A stretch of DNA of 64,000 bases from Maribacter thermophilus (GTDB taxonomy: Bacteria; Bacteroidota; Bacteroidia; Flavobacteriales; Flavobacteriaceae), in assembly GCF_001020565.1 (NCBI RefSeq), contig NZ_LDAS01000001.1, forward strand, positions 7,023-71,022. The letters are read 5' to 3'. The stretch's first letter is position 1, and each line of letters begins with the position of its first letter. The notes below the pieces were generated by a model, which made no database searches, was not told the DNA's origin, and saw only the letters and a list, made by a program, of their open reading frames with translations. Position numbers and translations under genes: made by a program. Shown in pieces: positions 8,548-16,745 of this stretch.

Positions 8548-9816
8548 ATGGAATTTAAAAACACATTAGAGTTCGCCCGATCGTTAGATGCAAAAGATGC
8601 ATTGCATGCATATAGGGATGAATTTATTTTTCCGAAGGTAAAGGGGAAACAGGTTATATATTTTACGGGCAACTCATTGGGGTTGCAGCCAAAAAGAACC
8701 AAGGCGTTCGTTGATGAGATAATGAAAGACTGGGCAGATTTAGCGGTCGAAGGCCATTTTTATGCCGATAAACCTTGGTGGGATTACCATGAACGCTTGG
8801 CCGCACCTTTGGCCAAGGTAGTGGGGGCCAAGACCAAAGAAGTTTCGGTGATGAATACACTTACCGTTAACCTTCATTTGCTGATGGTCTCTTTTTATAG
8901 GCCTACAAAAAAACGTTATAAGATACTTTGTGAGGAAAAAGCTTTTCCGAGCGATCAATATATGCTTCATAGTCAGGCGCGTTTTCATGGTTTTGATCCC
9001 GACGATGCTATTGTAGAGGTTAAAAAAAGAAAAGGTGAGCACTTTTGGAGAACAGAGGATATTCTAGAGAAAATAGAGGAGGTAGGAGATGAGTTGGCCC
9101 TGGTGCTTATAGGTGGGGTAAATTACTACAATGGGCAGGTGATGGATATGGAGGCGATTACTAAAGCGGGCAAGGCCGTAGGGGCCTATGTCGGTTGGGA
9201 TTTGGCCCATGGGGCAGGAAATGTGGAATTGAAACTACATGATTGGAATGCCGATTTTGCCGCTTGGTGCAGTTATAAGTATATGAACAGTGGTCCGGGG
9301 AACGCCTCAGGTATCTATATTCATGAACAGTACTTGAATAAAAAGGATATACCTAGGTTCGAAGGTTGGTGGGGAACCAAAAAATCCGAGCGTTTTTTAA
9401 TGAAACCCAATTTTGAACCAATGGAAAATGCCGATGCATGGCAGGTTAGCAATGCACCGGTATTGACAATGGCGCCCTACTTGGCCTCGTTAGAACTCTT
9501 TGAGGAAGTGGGAATGGAGGCCCTTATGGAAAAAAGAGATAAAATAGTAGCCTATTTAGAGTTTATATTAAAAGAGGTAGATGCTCAGGTAGAAAGCAGT
9601 TTTGAAATAATTACACCTAAAGATAGAGGGTGTCAATTATCCGTTTTTCTACATGGTGAAGGCAAAGAGCTTTTTAACTATTTAATGGAAAACGGTGTAA
9701 TAACAGATTGGAGAGAGCCCAATGTAATTAGATTGGCGCCGGCACCTTTTTATTGTTCGTACGAAGATATGTTCAGGTTTGGTGAAATCTTGAAAAAAGG
9801 CATATTGACCAAATAA
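8548..9816 (+). CDS. kynU: Kynureninase
   Basis: 422 residues from the ATG at 8548. PLP enzyme that splits kynurenine or 3-hydroxykynurenine into (3-hydroxy)anthranilate and alanine. Family features seen: YFTGNSLGLQPK near the N-terminus, WDLAHGAGN (PLP-binding Asp), AAWCSYKYMNSGPG with the PLP-forming Lys, and FEGWWGTKK. An upstream in-frame ATG at 8521 would add nine residues (MSIFVEIAG) but lies within the predicted promoter, so 8548 is preferred. The partner enzyme kynurenine 3-monooxygenase is at 14459-15814, separated by unrelated genes. Confidence 0.93.
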   Translation: MEFKNTLEFARSLDAKDALHAYRDEFIFPKVKGKQVIYFTGNSLGLQPKRTKAFVDEIMKDWADLAVEGHFYADKPWWDYHERLAAPLAKVVGAKTKEVSVMNTLTVNLHLLMVSFYRPTKKRYKILCEEKAFPSDQYMLHSQARFHGFDPDDAIVEVKKRKGEHFWRTEDILEKIEEVGDELALVLIGGVNYYNGQVMDMEAITKAGKAVGAYVGWDLAHGAGNVELKLHDWNADFAAWCSYKYMNSGPGNASGIYIHEQYLNKKDIPRFEGWWGTKKSERFLMKPNFEPMENADAWQVSNAPVLTMAPYLASLELFEEVGMEALMEKRDKIVAYLEFILKEVDAQVESSFEIITPKDRGCQLSVFLHGEGKELFNYLMENGVITDWREPNVIRLAPAPFYCSYEDMFRFGEILKKGILTK

Positions 9817-9841
9817 CCCATTTCTATGGTCAGATCATAAA

Positions 9842-10990
9842 ATGAAATCACTTAGACTAATCTTGGGCAATGCGAGGTATTTTGGTCCCTCTTGGGTATT
9901 TGCGAGCATCAATATACTTTTTGGTACATGGGCCATTTATATACCTACGGTAAAGGAAAACCTAGGTATAGACAAGTCTCAATTGGGAATTGCCATTTTT
10001 TGTTTGTCCTTGGGTGTTTTTATTGTTTTTCCTTTTGCATCCACCATTATTAATAGGGTAGGCGTTGGAAAATCTACATGGTACGGGGTAATTCTTAGTT
10101 GCATGGCCGCCATGTTACCTCTTTTAAGTCCAACTTTTTATATGCTAATGGCAAGCTTGTTCCTGTTTGGGGCCTCCAATGGTTTTACCGACATATCTAT
10201 GAATACCTTGGTGACCGAACTGGAAAAAAAAGATGGGGCCAAGTTTATGTCGGCCTCGCATGGCTTTTTTAGTTTAGGAGGGGTTCTCGCCGGTTTGGGT
10301 AGCTTTCTTATTGGTCCGTTGAACAATCCGGTCTTGCATATGGGAATTGCCGTTTTATTGGTGTTAACGGTTAATCTGATGTTCTATAGACAGTATGTTG
10401 GTGAAGTGGCCGTTGCCATACAAAAGGAAGCATTTAGCTTAAAACATTTTAAACCCTTGTTGTTGTTGGGGTTGATCTCTTTTATAGCCATGGGGAGCGA
10501 AGGTGCTATTGTAGATTGGAGCGGACTTTATTTGAAAGAAATAAGTTTGGCTCCCGAAGCACTATGGGGAGCAGGGTTTTTAGGGTTTCAGATTACAATG
10601 ACCGTGGGCCGTTTTTTGGGAGACGGTATCAGTGCCCGTTTGGGATCCGTAAAAATGGTGGCGCTCGGTACTTTACTGAGTATTATAGGGTATATTTTGG
10701 TGTTGACCACGGTTACTTATTTTGCAATAATTGGCTTTGCCTTGTGCGGGCTCGGTTTTTCGGTTATAATCCCCGAGCTTTTCAGAATTGGGGGCAATGT
10801 AAAAGGGGTAACCTCCTCGCAAGGGGTTTCCTTTATTGCCGGTGCCGGTTATTCCGGGTTTTTATGCGCTCCACCGATCTTAGGATTTTTGGCGGACAAC
10901 TATTCGCTAAAAACCAGTTTTATGGTGTTGTTTTGTGTAGCACTTATCATTCTAGGGGTCTTGGCGCTTTTAAAGCGAAAAAGCGCTTAG
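9842..10990 (+). CDS. MFS transporter
   Basis: 382 residues with about 12 hydrophobic segments, typical of a major facilitator. It starts 25 bases after kynureninase, probably in the same transcript. The GNARYFGPSWVFASINILFGTWAIYIP N-terminus and a DISMNTL segment resemble FucP/YbjJ-type permeases. A link to export or uptake of a kynurenine-pathway compound is only inferred from position. No substrate motif is visible. Confidence 0.82.
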   Translation: MKSLRLILGNARYFGPSWVFASINILFGTWAIYIPTVKENLGIDKSQLGIAIFCLSLGVFIVFPFASTIINRVGVGKSTWYGVILSCMAAMLPLLSPTFYMLMASLFLFGASNGFTDISMNTLVTELEKKDGAKFMSASHGFFSLGGVLAGLGSFLIGPLNNPVLHMGIAVLLVLTVNLMFYRQYVGEVAVAIQKEAFSLKHFKPLLLLGLISFIAMGSEGAIVDWSGLYLKEISLAPEALWGAGFLGFQITMTVGRFLGDGISARLGSVKMVALGTLLSIIGYILVLTTVTYFAIIGFALCGLGFSVIIPELFRIGGNVKGVTSSQGVSFIAGAGYSGFLCAPPILGFLADNYSLKTSFMVLFCVALIILGVLALLKRKSA

Positions 10991-11054
10991 ACGTTTACAT
11001 ATAAAAAAATCTTGTGTAAATTTTCTATAGCTTAAATAAGAGGACAGGTTTTTG

Positions 11055-11729
11055 TTATTCTATCTCTATTCCCGTAAAATATAGCTGAAAATTACCGTCG
11101 GCCCTTTTGTGCATAGTGGCCAACTCAATGTTTTTGATGGTTTTATAGTCCTCCCAACTGGTGATCATACTAGGTTCTGGGCTATTTCCCTTTCTAAAGG
11201 CCCATTCTTTGATACGGTAGTCATCGCCAAAATAAAAATCATAGGCGTCACCGGGTGTATAGCCCCCTTCGTTGCCATAGACAATGGTCAGTTTTTGCAT
11301 GGTTTCTTTGCTTAAAGGAGCTTCGGAGGCCATGGTATGTTCATGGGTGAAACTCTGTTGGTCCCAAACCAATTGATACGGAGCCAATAACCAATACTTA
11401 TCATTAATAAAACCTGCGTCCGTTTTTGCGATAATGCTGTCAACGGCCTTTCGGTTGTATGAAAGGGTGTCTTCGCTGGTCATGAACACAACATCGTTTG
11501 TTTTTGGTTGCCATAGCCAAGTACGTTCAAAATGGGAAGAATCCCTGTCCACGTTAAAAGTGAACTTGATGCTTTCAACATTTTTCCAGTGTTCATAACC
11601 GTTGGCATAGGCTATTTCCTCTAGTATGTTCAATTTTTTTTCAACCGTTTTTTTATCTTGCTTTTTTTCCGTTTTACAAGCAGTTATCATGAATAAACTG
11701 CAAAGAAAATATAAGGTGTAATGTTTCAT
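11055..11729 (-). CDS. DUF6503-type lipoprotein
   Basis: 224 residues. Lipobox FMITAC places the lipidated Cys at about residue 18, followed by a Lys/Glu-rich linker. The body (YEHWKNVESIKFTFNV, RTWLWQPKTNDV, YTPGDAYDFYFGDDYRI) matches an uncharacterised flavobacterial family that I recall as DUF6503; the fold resembles outer-membrane lipoprotein carrier-like beta sheets. Probably periplasmic-facing. It is convergent with the MFS gene and divergent from the sigma gene. Function unknown. Confidence 0.7.
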   Translation of the reverse strand: MKHYTLYFLCSLFMITACKTEKKQDKKTVEKKLNILEEIAYANGYEHWKNVESIKFTFNVDRDSSHFERTWLWQPKTNDVVFMTSEDTLSYNRKAVDSIIAKTDAGFINDKYWLLAPYQLVWDQQSFTHEHTMASEAPLSKETMQKLTIVYGNEGGYTPGDAYDFYFGDDYRIKEWAFRKGNSPEPSMITSWEDYKTIKNIELATMHKRADGNFQLYFTGIEIE

Positions 11730-11807
11730 TGTTGATGTAAATTTTGCTTAAAGGTATTAATTAATGATTCTTATAACTATTTTTATCCCTCCATTAAACG
11801 CTTTAAG

Positions 11808-12437
11808 GTGACCTTTCTACGCAAATTGTGTCTAATCATCATAAGGAACCAATTTAATTCTAAATTGGGACATGATGATCCCTACAAGGATATTACAGAT
11901 GAAGATCTGGTAAAGGATATTGTTGAAAAAAGGGACACAATGCTGTTCGGAGTGCTGTATGATCGTTACAGCAAATTGGTATATAACAAATGTTATGGTT
12001 TCGCCAAATCACAAAAGGAAGCCGAAGATCTTACACAAGATGTGTTTTTGATGCTTTTTGTGAAACTGGGGTCTTTTAAGGGAAAGTCCAAATTTTCCAC
12101 ATGGTTGTATTCTTTCACCTATAATTTTTGTGTTAATTATGTGAACAGGGACAAGGGTAGGAAAATTGGGGACAAATCGAACTCTATAGATGATACCGAG
12201 CTCGAACTTTCGATGGAAGTGACCGACGAAAGTTTATTGGAGTTACAGGTGTCGAAACTTAAGCAGGCGTTAGAAATGATACCGCCAGAAGATAAGTCTA
12301 TCCTGCTTTTGAAGTATCAAGATGGTGTTTCTATCAAAGAACTGGAAACACTTTTGGAGCTAGGGCCTTCTGCGATAAAGATGAGATTAAAACGCGCAAA
12401 GGCAAGAGTAATAGAAACCTATAAAACATTACCTTAA
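11808..12437 (+). CDS. ECF-type RNA polymerase sigma factor
   Basis: 209 residues. Region 2 runs from about 45 to 115 (LFGVLYDRYSKLVYNKCYGF, EDLTQDVFLMLF, KFSTWLYSFTYN) and region 4 from about 155 to 205 (IPPEDKSILLLKYQDGVSI, IKMRLKRAKARV). The start is uncertain: the frame opens with GTG at 11808 and no good ATG lies before region 2. Its stop codon shares one base with the ATG of the 64-residue gene, and an MscS channel gene follows. No classical anti-sigma gene adjoins it. Confidence 0.85.
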   Translation: MTFLRKLCLIIIRNQFNSKLGHDDPYKDITDEDLVKDIVEKRDTMLFGVLYDRYSKLVYNKCYGFAKSQKEAEDLTQDVFLMLFVKLGSFKGKSKFSTWLYSFTYNFCVNYVNRDKGRKIGDKSNSIDDTELELSMEVTDESLLELQVSKLKQALEMIPPEDKSILLLKYQDGVSIKELETLLELGPSAIKMRLKRAKARVIETYKTLP

Positions 12438-12631
12438 TGCAGGAACAAAACCAAAATCCGTTTAAGGCAATTCAGGGAGATTTAAAAGATGTGCCCCCCG
12501 AGCTACGAAAAAAGGTAATGTCCGATATTGCCTTGGCGAAGCTTATTATGGAAATGGCCACTTTGTTTACCAGTAACTATGCATCCTTGATAGAAGGTTT
12601 ATTAAAAACGGGAAAATCAAAAAAGAATTAA
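12437..12631 (+). CDS. Small soluble protein coupled to ECF sigma gene
   Basis: 64 residues, start ATG overlapping the sigma stop by one base (TAATG), so translation is probably coupled. No membrane segment or signal peptide. A predicted helical core (PPELRKKVMSDIALAKLIMEMATLF) ends with a basic tail. Not a known anti-sigma domain by eye. Its position between a sigma factor and a mechanosensitive channel suggests a regulator or adaptor of one of them; this is inference. Confidence 0.7.
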   Translation: MQEQNQNPFKAIQGDLKDVPPELRKKVMSDIALAKLIMEMATLFTSNYASLIEGLLKTGKSKKN

Positions 12632-12654
12632 ACTAGAAAAGAAATTATAATATT

Positions 12655-13482
12655 ATGGATACAGTAGAAAAATGGAAAAACCTTGTTTTTGATACTTTAG
12701 GGTCTATTTTAAAGGATATTGCCGCAGCTTTACCGGGTATTTTTGGTGCTTTTGTGGTGATTCTTTTTGGGTGGATCACCATTAAGGTCGTGTCTTATAT
12801 CCTAAAGAAAGTAATGCGTATCGTTAAGGTAGATGAGCTATCCAAGAAAATTGATGATGCAAAGCTTTTTGGGGACTCCAATTTTAAAATCGATATATCT
12901 AAAATAATCTTAAGTTTTGTAAAAGGAATCTTGTGGTTGGTTTTTATTATAGTAGCTGCCGATGTGATGAATCTAAAGATCATTTCGAACGAAATAGCCA
13001 ACCTATTAAGATACATACCTAAATTACTTACGGCCCTTATTATTTTTATGGTTGGACTGTACCTGGCGAAAACGGTTAAAAAAACGATCATTACCGTTTT
13101 TGACTCTATGGATATTAGAGGAGGTAAGGCGTTGGGAAATGTGCTATTTTACCTAATAGTAATCTTTGTAGGTATTACCTCTCTCAATCAGGCGGGCATC
13201 AATACCGAAATTATTACCAGTAATTTTACCATTATATTAGGTTCTTTCTTATTGGCCTTTGCCTTGGCATTGGGGCTGGGATCAAGAGAAATTGTGGGCG
13301 ACTTACTTAGAACCTTTTATTCTAGAAAAATATATGAAGTAGGTGATAAGATAAAAGTTAAGGATATGGAAGGTACCATAGAAGCTATCGATAATATTTC
13401 TGTAGTATTGAAAACCAAAAAAGGAAAAGTTGTGCTACCTATCAAAAAAATAGTAAACAACACCGTAGAAGTAGATGTTTAA
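12655..13482 (+). CDS. Mechanosensitive ion channel, MscS family
   Basis: 275 residues with about four or five membrane helices. The glycine/alanine-rich pore helix is clear (LLAFALALGLGSREIVGDLL), followed by the MscS beta-domain (YEVGDKIKVKDMEGTIEAID...KGKVVLPIKKIVNN). The protein ends directly after the beta-domain, so the alpha/beta vestibule domain of E. coli MscS is absent. It lies 23 bases after the 64-residue gene in the sigma operon. Likely a membrane-tension-gated safety valve in the inner membrane. Confidence 0.87.
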   Translation: MDTVEKWKNLVFDTLGSILKDIAAALPGIFGAFVVILFGWITIKVVSYILKKVMRIVKVDELSKKIDDAKLFGDSNFKIDISKIILSFVKGILWLVFIIVAADVMNLKIISNEIANLLRYIPKLLTALIIFMVGLYLAKTVKKTIITVFDSMDIRGGKALGNVLFYLIVIFVGITSLNQAGINTEIITSNFTIILGSFLLAFALALGLGSREIVGDLLRTFYSRKIYEVGDKIKVKDMEGTIEAIDNISVVLKTKKGKVVLPIKKIVNNTVEVDV

Positions 13483-13524
13483 GGAAGATTAAAACCATAG
13501 CTTTTAAACATTGTGATGTGGCTA

Positions 13525-13553
13525 TTGCTTTAACAATTAATTCCTTAATTTTG
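13525..13553 (+). promoter_or_regulatory. Promoter of clpP-like gene (TTG / TAATTTTG)
   Basis: TTG at 13525-13527 and TAATTTTG at 13546-13553 with an 18-base spacer, 21 bases upstream of the ATG. Confidence 0.6.
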
Positions 13554-13574
13554 ATTTTGATAAAAAATTAAAAT

Positions 13575-14123
13575 ATGAGCTCGAAAAAAGGAAAAATACA
13601 AGAGGCTATCGATGAAAAAATGCTGGAGGAAAGAAAGGTCTTTCTATGGGGTCAGGTAGATGATGATTCTGCTAAGCATGTGATAGATAGGTTGTTGTAT
13701 TTAGATATGCAAAATAATAAGGAAATTCAACTTTATATAAACAGTCCTGGTGGTTATGTAACCTCTGGCTTTGCTATGTACGATACCATTAAGTCCTTAA
13801 AAAGCCCCGTTTCTACCATTTGTACCGGGCTGGCGGCATCTATGGGTTCTATATTGTTGTCGGTAGGTAAAAAAGGAAGACGTTTTATTCAACCACATGC
13901 CCAGGTTATGATCCACCAACCAAGTGGAGGGGCCAGAGGGCAGGCTTCCAATATAGAGATCCAAGCTAGGGAAATCATTAAGACCAAAGAGTTGAGCGCA
14001 CAAATTTTGGCCGATAATTGCGGACAAGAATTCGAAAAAGTGCTAAAAGACTTTGATAGAGACTATTGGATGAATGCCGAAGAATCCGTAGCGTACGGTA
14101 TTGTTGATGGTATTTTAAAATAA
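13575..14123 (+). CDS. clpP: ATP-dependent Clp protease proteolytic subunit
   Basis: 182 residues, close to mature ClpP length. Catalytic triad visible: Ser89 (GLAASMGS), His114 (MIHQPSGG) and Asp163 (DRDYWM). YINSPGGYVTSG and the RGQASNIEIQAREI segment are typical. It forms the tetradecameric barrel served by Clp ATPases. No clpX lies beside it and it starts at a mature-like N-terminus, so this may be a stand-alone second ClpP rather than the clpPX-linked one. A strong terminator follows. Confidence 0.92.
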   Translation: MSSKKGKIQEAIDEKMLEERKVFLWGQVDDDSAKHVIDRLLYLDMQNNKEIQLYINSPGGYVTSGFAMYDTIKSLKSPVSTICTGLAASMGSILLSVGKKGRRFIQPHAQVMIHQPSGGARGQASNIEIQAREIIKTKELSAQILADNCGQEFEKVLKDFDRDYWMNAEESVAYGIVDGILK

Positions 14124-14145
14124 CCTTATGAAATGTTAGTGTACT

Positions 14146-14179
14146 AAAAGACCTTCTTGAAGCTTCAAGAAGGTCTTTT
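14146..14179 (+). terminator. Intrinsic terminator after clpP
   Basis: Perfect 17-base inverted repeat (14146-14162 with 14163-14179): A-run, GACCTTCTTGAAG and its complement, ending in a T-run. It can act in both directions. Confidence 0.92.
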
Positions 14180-14327
14180 ATATATATAGGCGCTCTCGCG
14201 GAATAGTCTTTATTTATCTACGAGGAAAAATAGGAGTATGGTTTATCAAAGTATTTGAAATTTATGTTAAAATCGGATAGGCCTTAAAATGATTAAATTT
14301 GAGTTTTTAAATCTACTACGGAGTGTG

Positions 14328-14343
14328 TATAGTTTAAACTATA
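14328..14343. repeat. 16-base perfect palindrome upstream of kmo
   Basis: TATAGTTTAAACTATA is a perfect palindrome 116 bases before the kmo ATG. Symmetry fits a homodimeric regulator site; no second copy was noticed near kynU. Confidence 0.45.
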
Positions 14344-14390
14344 TTGAAGACCGATTCTTGCTTTTCAATAGAGAGATGTGACTTAATTAT

Positions 14391-14404
14391 TTACCGTAAG
14401 GTAA
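14391..14404. repeat. TTACC/GGTAA dyad upstream of kmo
   Basis: TTACC (14391-14395) and GGTAA (14400-14404) flank GTAA, 55 bases before the ATG, within the likely promoter area. Candidate operator. Confidence 0.35.
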
Positions 14405-14458
14405 TGGTCGCTTTCCTGTATTTGCTATCCCATTTCAGAAGTATACATTACATATAAT

Positions 14459-15814
14459 ATGACCCAAACAAAAAAAAATATAGCCATTATAGGCTCAGGT
14501 CTCGTGGGATCTTTATTGGCCCTATATCTTAAAAAATATGGACATGAAATTACGGTTTTTGATAGACGCCCCGATATACGTCTTGTAGAGTTTTCAGGAA
14601 GGTCTATAAACCTGGCAATGAGCAATAGGGGGTGGAAGGCCTTGCGAGAGGTGGGAATAGAGGAAGAAATAAGGAAAATTGGTATTCCATTGGATAAGCG
14701 TTGTATGCATGTAATCGGAAAACCGGAGTACCATCAGAAATATGGTAAAGAAGGTGAGGCCATATGGTCTATTTCTAGAGGTGTACTCAATAAAAAAATG
14801 ATAGATCTGGCAGAGGAGGCCGGAGTACGGTTTAGGTTTGAGGAAAAAGTTTGGGATGTTGATCTGCCAAATGCCAAAGTTTTTACCGGCGAATCTGAGA
14901 AAAGTGAGTGGAAAGAATATGATTTTGACCTCGTTTTTGGGTGTGATGGTGCTTTTTCTAGAGTACGCCATAAGATGCAAAGACGTAGTAGGTTTAATTA
15001 TTCACAAGACTTTATTGATGTAGGCTACAAAGAGCTTACCATACCCGCCAATACGGATGGTACCCATAAATTGGATAAAAATTCTTTTCATATATGGCCC
15101 AGAGGCAAGTTTATGTTCATTGCCATGCCCAATTTAGACGGTAGTTTTACATGTACGTTGTTTATGCCTTTTGAAGGTGATATTTCTTTTGAGAGTATAA
15201 AAACAAAGAGTGATGCCGATCATTTTTTTAACACCTATTTTCCGAACGTTCAAAACGATATAGAGAATTTGATCCACGATTTTTTTAAGAACCCCACAAG
15301 TGCAATGGTTACAATGAAATGTTATCCTTGGACCTATTGGAACAAGGTAGCTTTGGTGGGGGACTCTGCACATGCGATAGTCCCTTTTTATGGACAAGGG
15401 ATGAACGCAGGGTTTGAAGATATCTATGTGCTTGATCAAATTATAAAAGAACATGGAGATGATTGGGAGACGATCTTTGAGGTTTATCAAAAAGAACGTA
15501 AACCAAATGCGGATGCAATAGCCGAGTTGAGTTACCGTAACTTTATTGAAATGAGCAGTAAAACTGCAGATCCCATGTTTTTACTTCAAAAAAAGATAGA
15601 GAAGAAGTTTTCTTCAAAGTATCCTGATAAATGGATACCTGCCTACAGTAGGGTTACTTTTTCAGAAAGACCTTATGCGGAAGCTTTGGCTTATGGTGAT
15701 TTTCAAGAAAGCATTATGAAAGAAATTATGAAAAGGCCGCAAATAGAACAAGAATGGGATAGTGAAACGGTAGAGAAGGCCATGTTGGAGATGTTGGCGG
15801 ACAAGACGATATAA
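14459..15814 (+). CDS. kmo: Kynurenine 3-monooxygenase
   Basis: 451 residues. FAD-dependent aromatic hydroxylase: the GxGxxG fold is at the N-terminus (IIGSGLVGSLLALYL), the central GCDGAFSRVR motif binds FAD/NADPH, and VGDSAHAIVPFYGQGMNAG is the second FAD site. FSGRSINLAMSNRGW and the FMFIAMPNLDGSFTCTLFMP segment are characteristic of KMO. It converts kynurenine to 3-hydroxykynurenine, the substrate of the kynureninase at 8548. Together they feed 3-hydroxyanthranilate toward quinolinate and NAD; the rest of that route is not in the window. Confidence 0.94.
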   Translation: MTQTKKNIAIIGSGLVGSLLALYLKKYGHEITVFDRRPDIRLVEFSGRSINLAMSNRGWKALREVGIEEEIRKIGIPLDKRCMHVIGKPEYHQKYGKEGEAIWSISRGVLNKKMIDLAEEAGVRFRFEEKVWDVDLPNAKVFTGESEKSEWKEYDFDLVFGCDGAFSRVRHKMQRRSRFNYSQDFIDVGYKELTIPANTDGTHKLDKNSFHIWPRGKFMFIAMPNLDGSFTCTLFMPFEGDISFESIKTKSDADHFFNTYFPNVQNDIENLIHDFFKNPTSAMVTMKCYPWTYWNKVALVGDSAHAIVPFYGQGMNAGFEDIYVLDQIIKEHGDDWETIFEVYQKERKPNADAIAELSYRNFIEMSSKTADPMFLLQKKIEKKFSSKYPDKWIPAYSRVTFSERPYAEALAYGDFQESIMKEIMKRPQIEQEWDSETVEKAMLEMLADKTI

Positions 15815-15911
15815 GAGAAGATTAAGGGGTAGTCCTGTGTTTTTCTTGTAAAAAAAAGAAAAGGTAAATCTTTAGTTGTCTAAAGAATAATAAAAGGCTG
15901 TTGTAATAAAT

Positions 15912-15946
15912 AAAAAGGGCCAAACTATATAAGTTCGGCCCTTTTT
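15912..15946. terminator. Bidirectional terminator between kmo and zinc-ribbon-like gene
   Basis: AAAAAGGGCC (15912-15921) pairs with GGCCCTTTTT (15937-15946); an inner AACT/AGTT pairing extends the stem. It lies between two convergent genes and ends both transcripts. Confidence 0.9.
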
Positions 15947-15963
15947 ATTTTGAGTTGTTTCGC

Positions 15964-16743
15964 TTATAGTTTAGCGAAGAATTTCTCCATTTTTTCTTGC
16001 TCTTCATCGGCCAATGCAGGGTCAACAAGAATTCTACCACTGTGTTCGTCAGTGATTATTTTCTTTCTCGAAGCAATTTCGACTTGTACTTGTGGAGGTA
16101 TGGTAAAGAAAGAACCACCGGAAGCACCTCTTTCGATAGGTACTACAGCTAGACCGTTTTTAACATTGTTTCGTATACGGGCATATGCTTTTACAAGTCT
16201 TTCCTCTATTTTATCCTGAAATTTGATAGATTCTTCTAAAAGCGCTTTTTCTTCTTTTTCGGTTTCTGCCAAAATAGCGTTCAACTCGCCTTTTTTATGT
16301 TTAAGGTGGGCTTCTCTTTCTGCCAAACGCTCTTTGGTTTCTGCGATCACCTCTTTTTTCTGCTCTATTTGCGCCTTGAATTCCTTAATGTTCTTTTCGG
16401 CCAATTGTATTTCCAATTCTTGGAACTCCAATTCTTTGCTAATAGAGTTGAATTCTCTACTGTTACGAACATTTTTTTGTTGTTCAGTGTATTTTTTAAT
16501 CAAATTTTTGGCTTCTTCGATAAGGTTTTTCTTGGCGCCTATCTCAAAGTTAATAGTTTCCAAATCGGTTTTTAACTTATCCATCCTAGTCTTAAGGCCT
16601 AGCACTTCATCCTCTAGATCTTCTACTTCTAAAGGTAATTCTCCACGTACATTTCGTATTTCATCTACCCTAGAATCAATTAATTGCAAATCGTATAATG
16701 CCCTTAACTTTGCTTCAACAGATGAATCTTCTTTTTTTGCCAT
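15964..16743 (-). CDS. Coiled-coil CT398-like protein with degenerate zinc ribbon
   Basis: 259 residues. Residues about 20-190 are a long antiparallel coiled coil rich in Glu and Lys; the C-terminus holds the C4-type zinc ribbon framework (PIERGASGGSFFTIPPQ, IITDEHSGRILVDP). In zinc-binding members these sites read CGGC and CxxC; here they are SGGS and D-EHS, so all four cysteines are lost. The gene starts 2 bases after the NIF3-like gene, a pairing seen in many bacteria. Probably a scaffold or nucleic-acid-related protein; function unknown. Confidence 0.85.
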   Translation of the reverse strand: MAKKEDSSVEAKLRALYDLQLIDSRVDEIRNVRGELPLEVEDLEDEVLGLKTRMDKLKTDLETINFEIGAKKNLIEEAKNLIKKYTEQQKNVRNSREFNSISKELEFQELEIQLAEKNIKEFKAQIEQKKEVIAETKERLAEREAHLKHKKGELNAILAETEKEEKALLEESIKFQDKIEERLVKAYARIRNNVKNGLAVVPIERGASGGSFFTIPPQVQVEIASRKKIITDEHSGRILVDPALADEEQEKMEKFFAKL

Positions 16744-16745
16744 AT

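Larger units (their letters stand above)
14180..14458. other. Noncoding region upstream of kmo with two dyads
   Basis: Together with the clpP terminator this is a 335-base gap without a gene. It holds no frame longer than a few codons and no tRNA-like structure. It contains a 16-base perfect palindrome (14328-14343) and a TTACC-GTAA-GGTAA dyad (14391-14404), both described separately; it is probably the control region of the monooxygenase gene. Confidence 0.6.

Noticed and set aside
10516-11004. 162-residue plus-strand frame inside the MFS gene
   Set aside because: Out-of-frame reading of the transporter, rich in Arg, Cys and Phe with no family resemblance.
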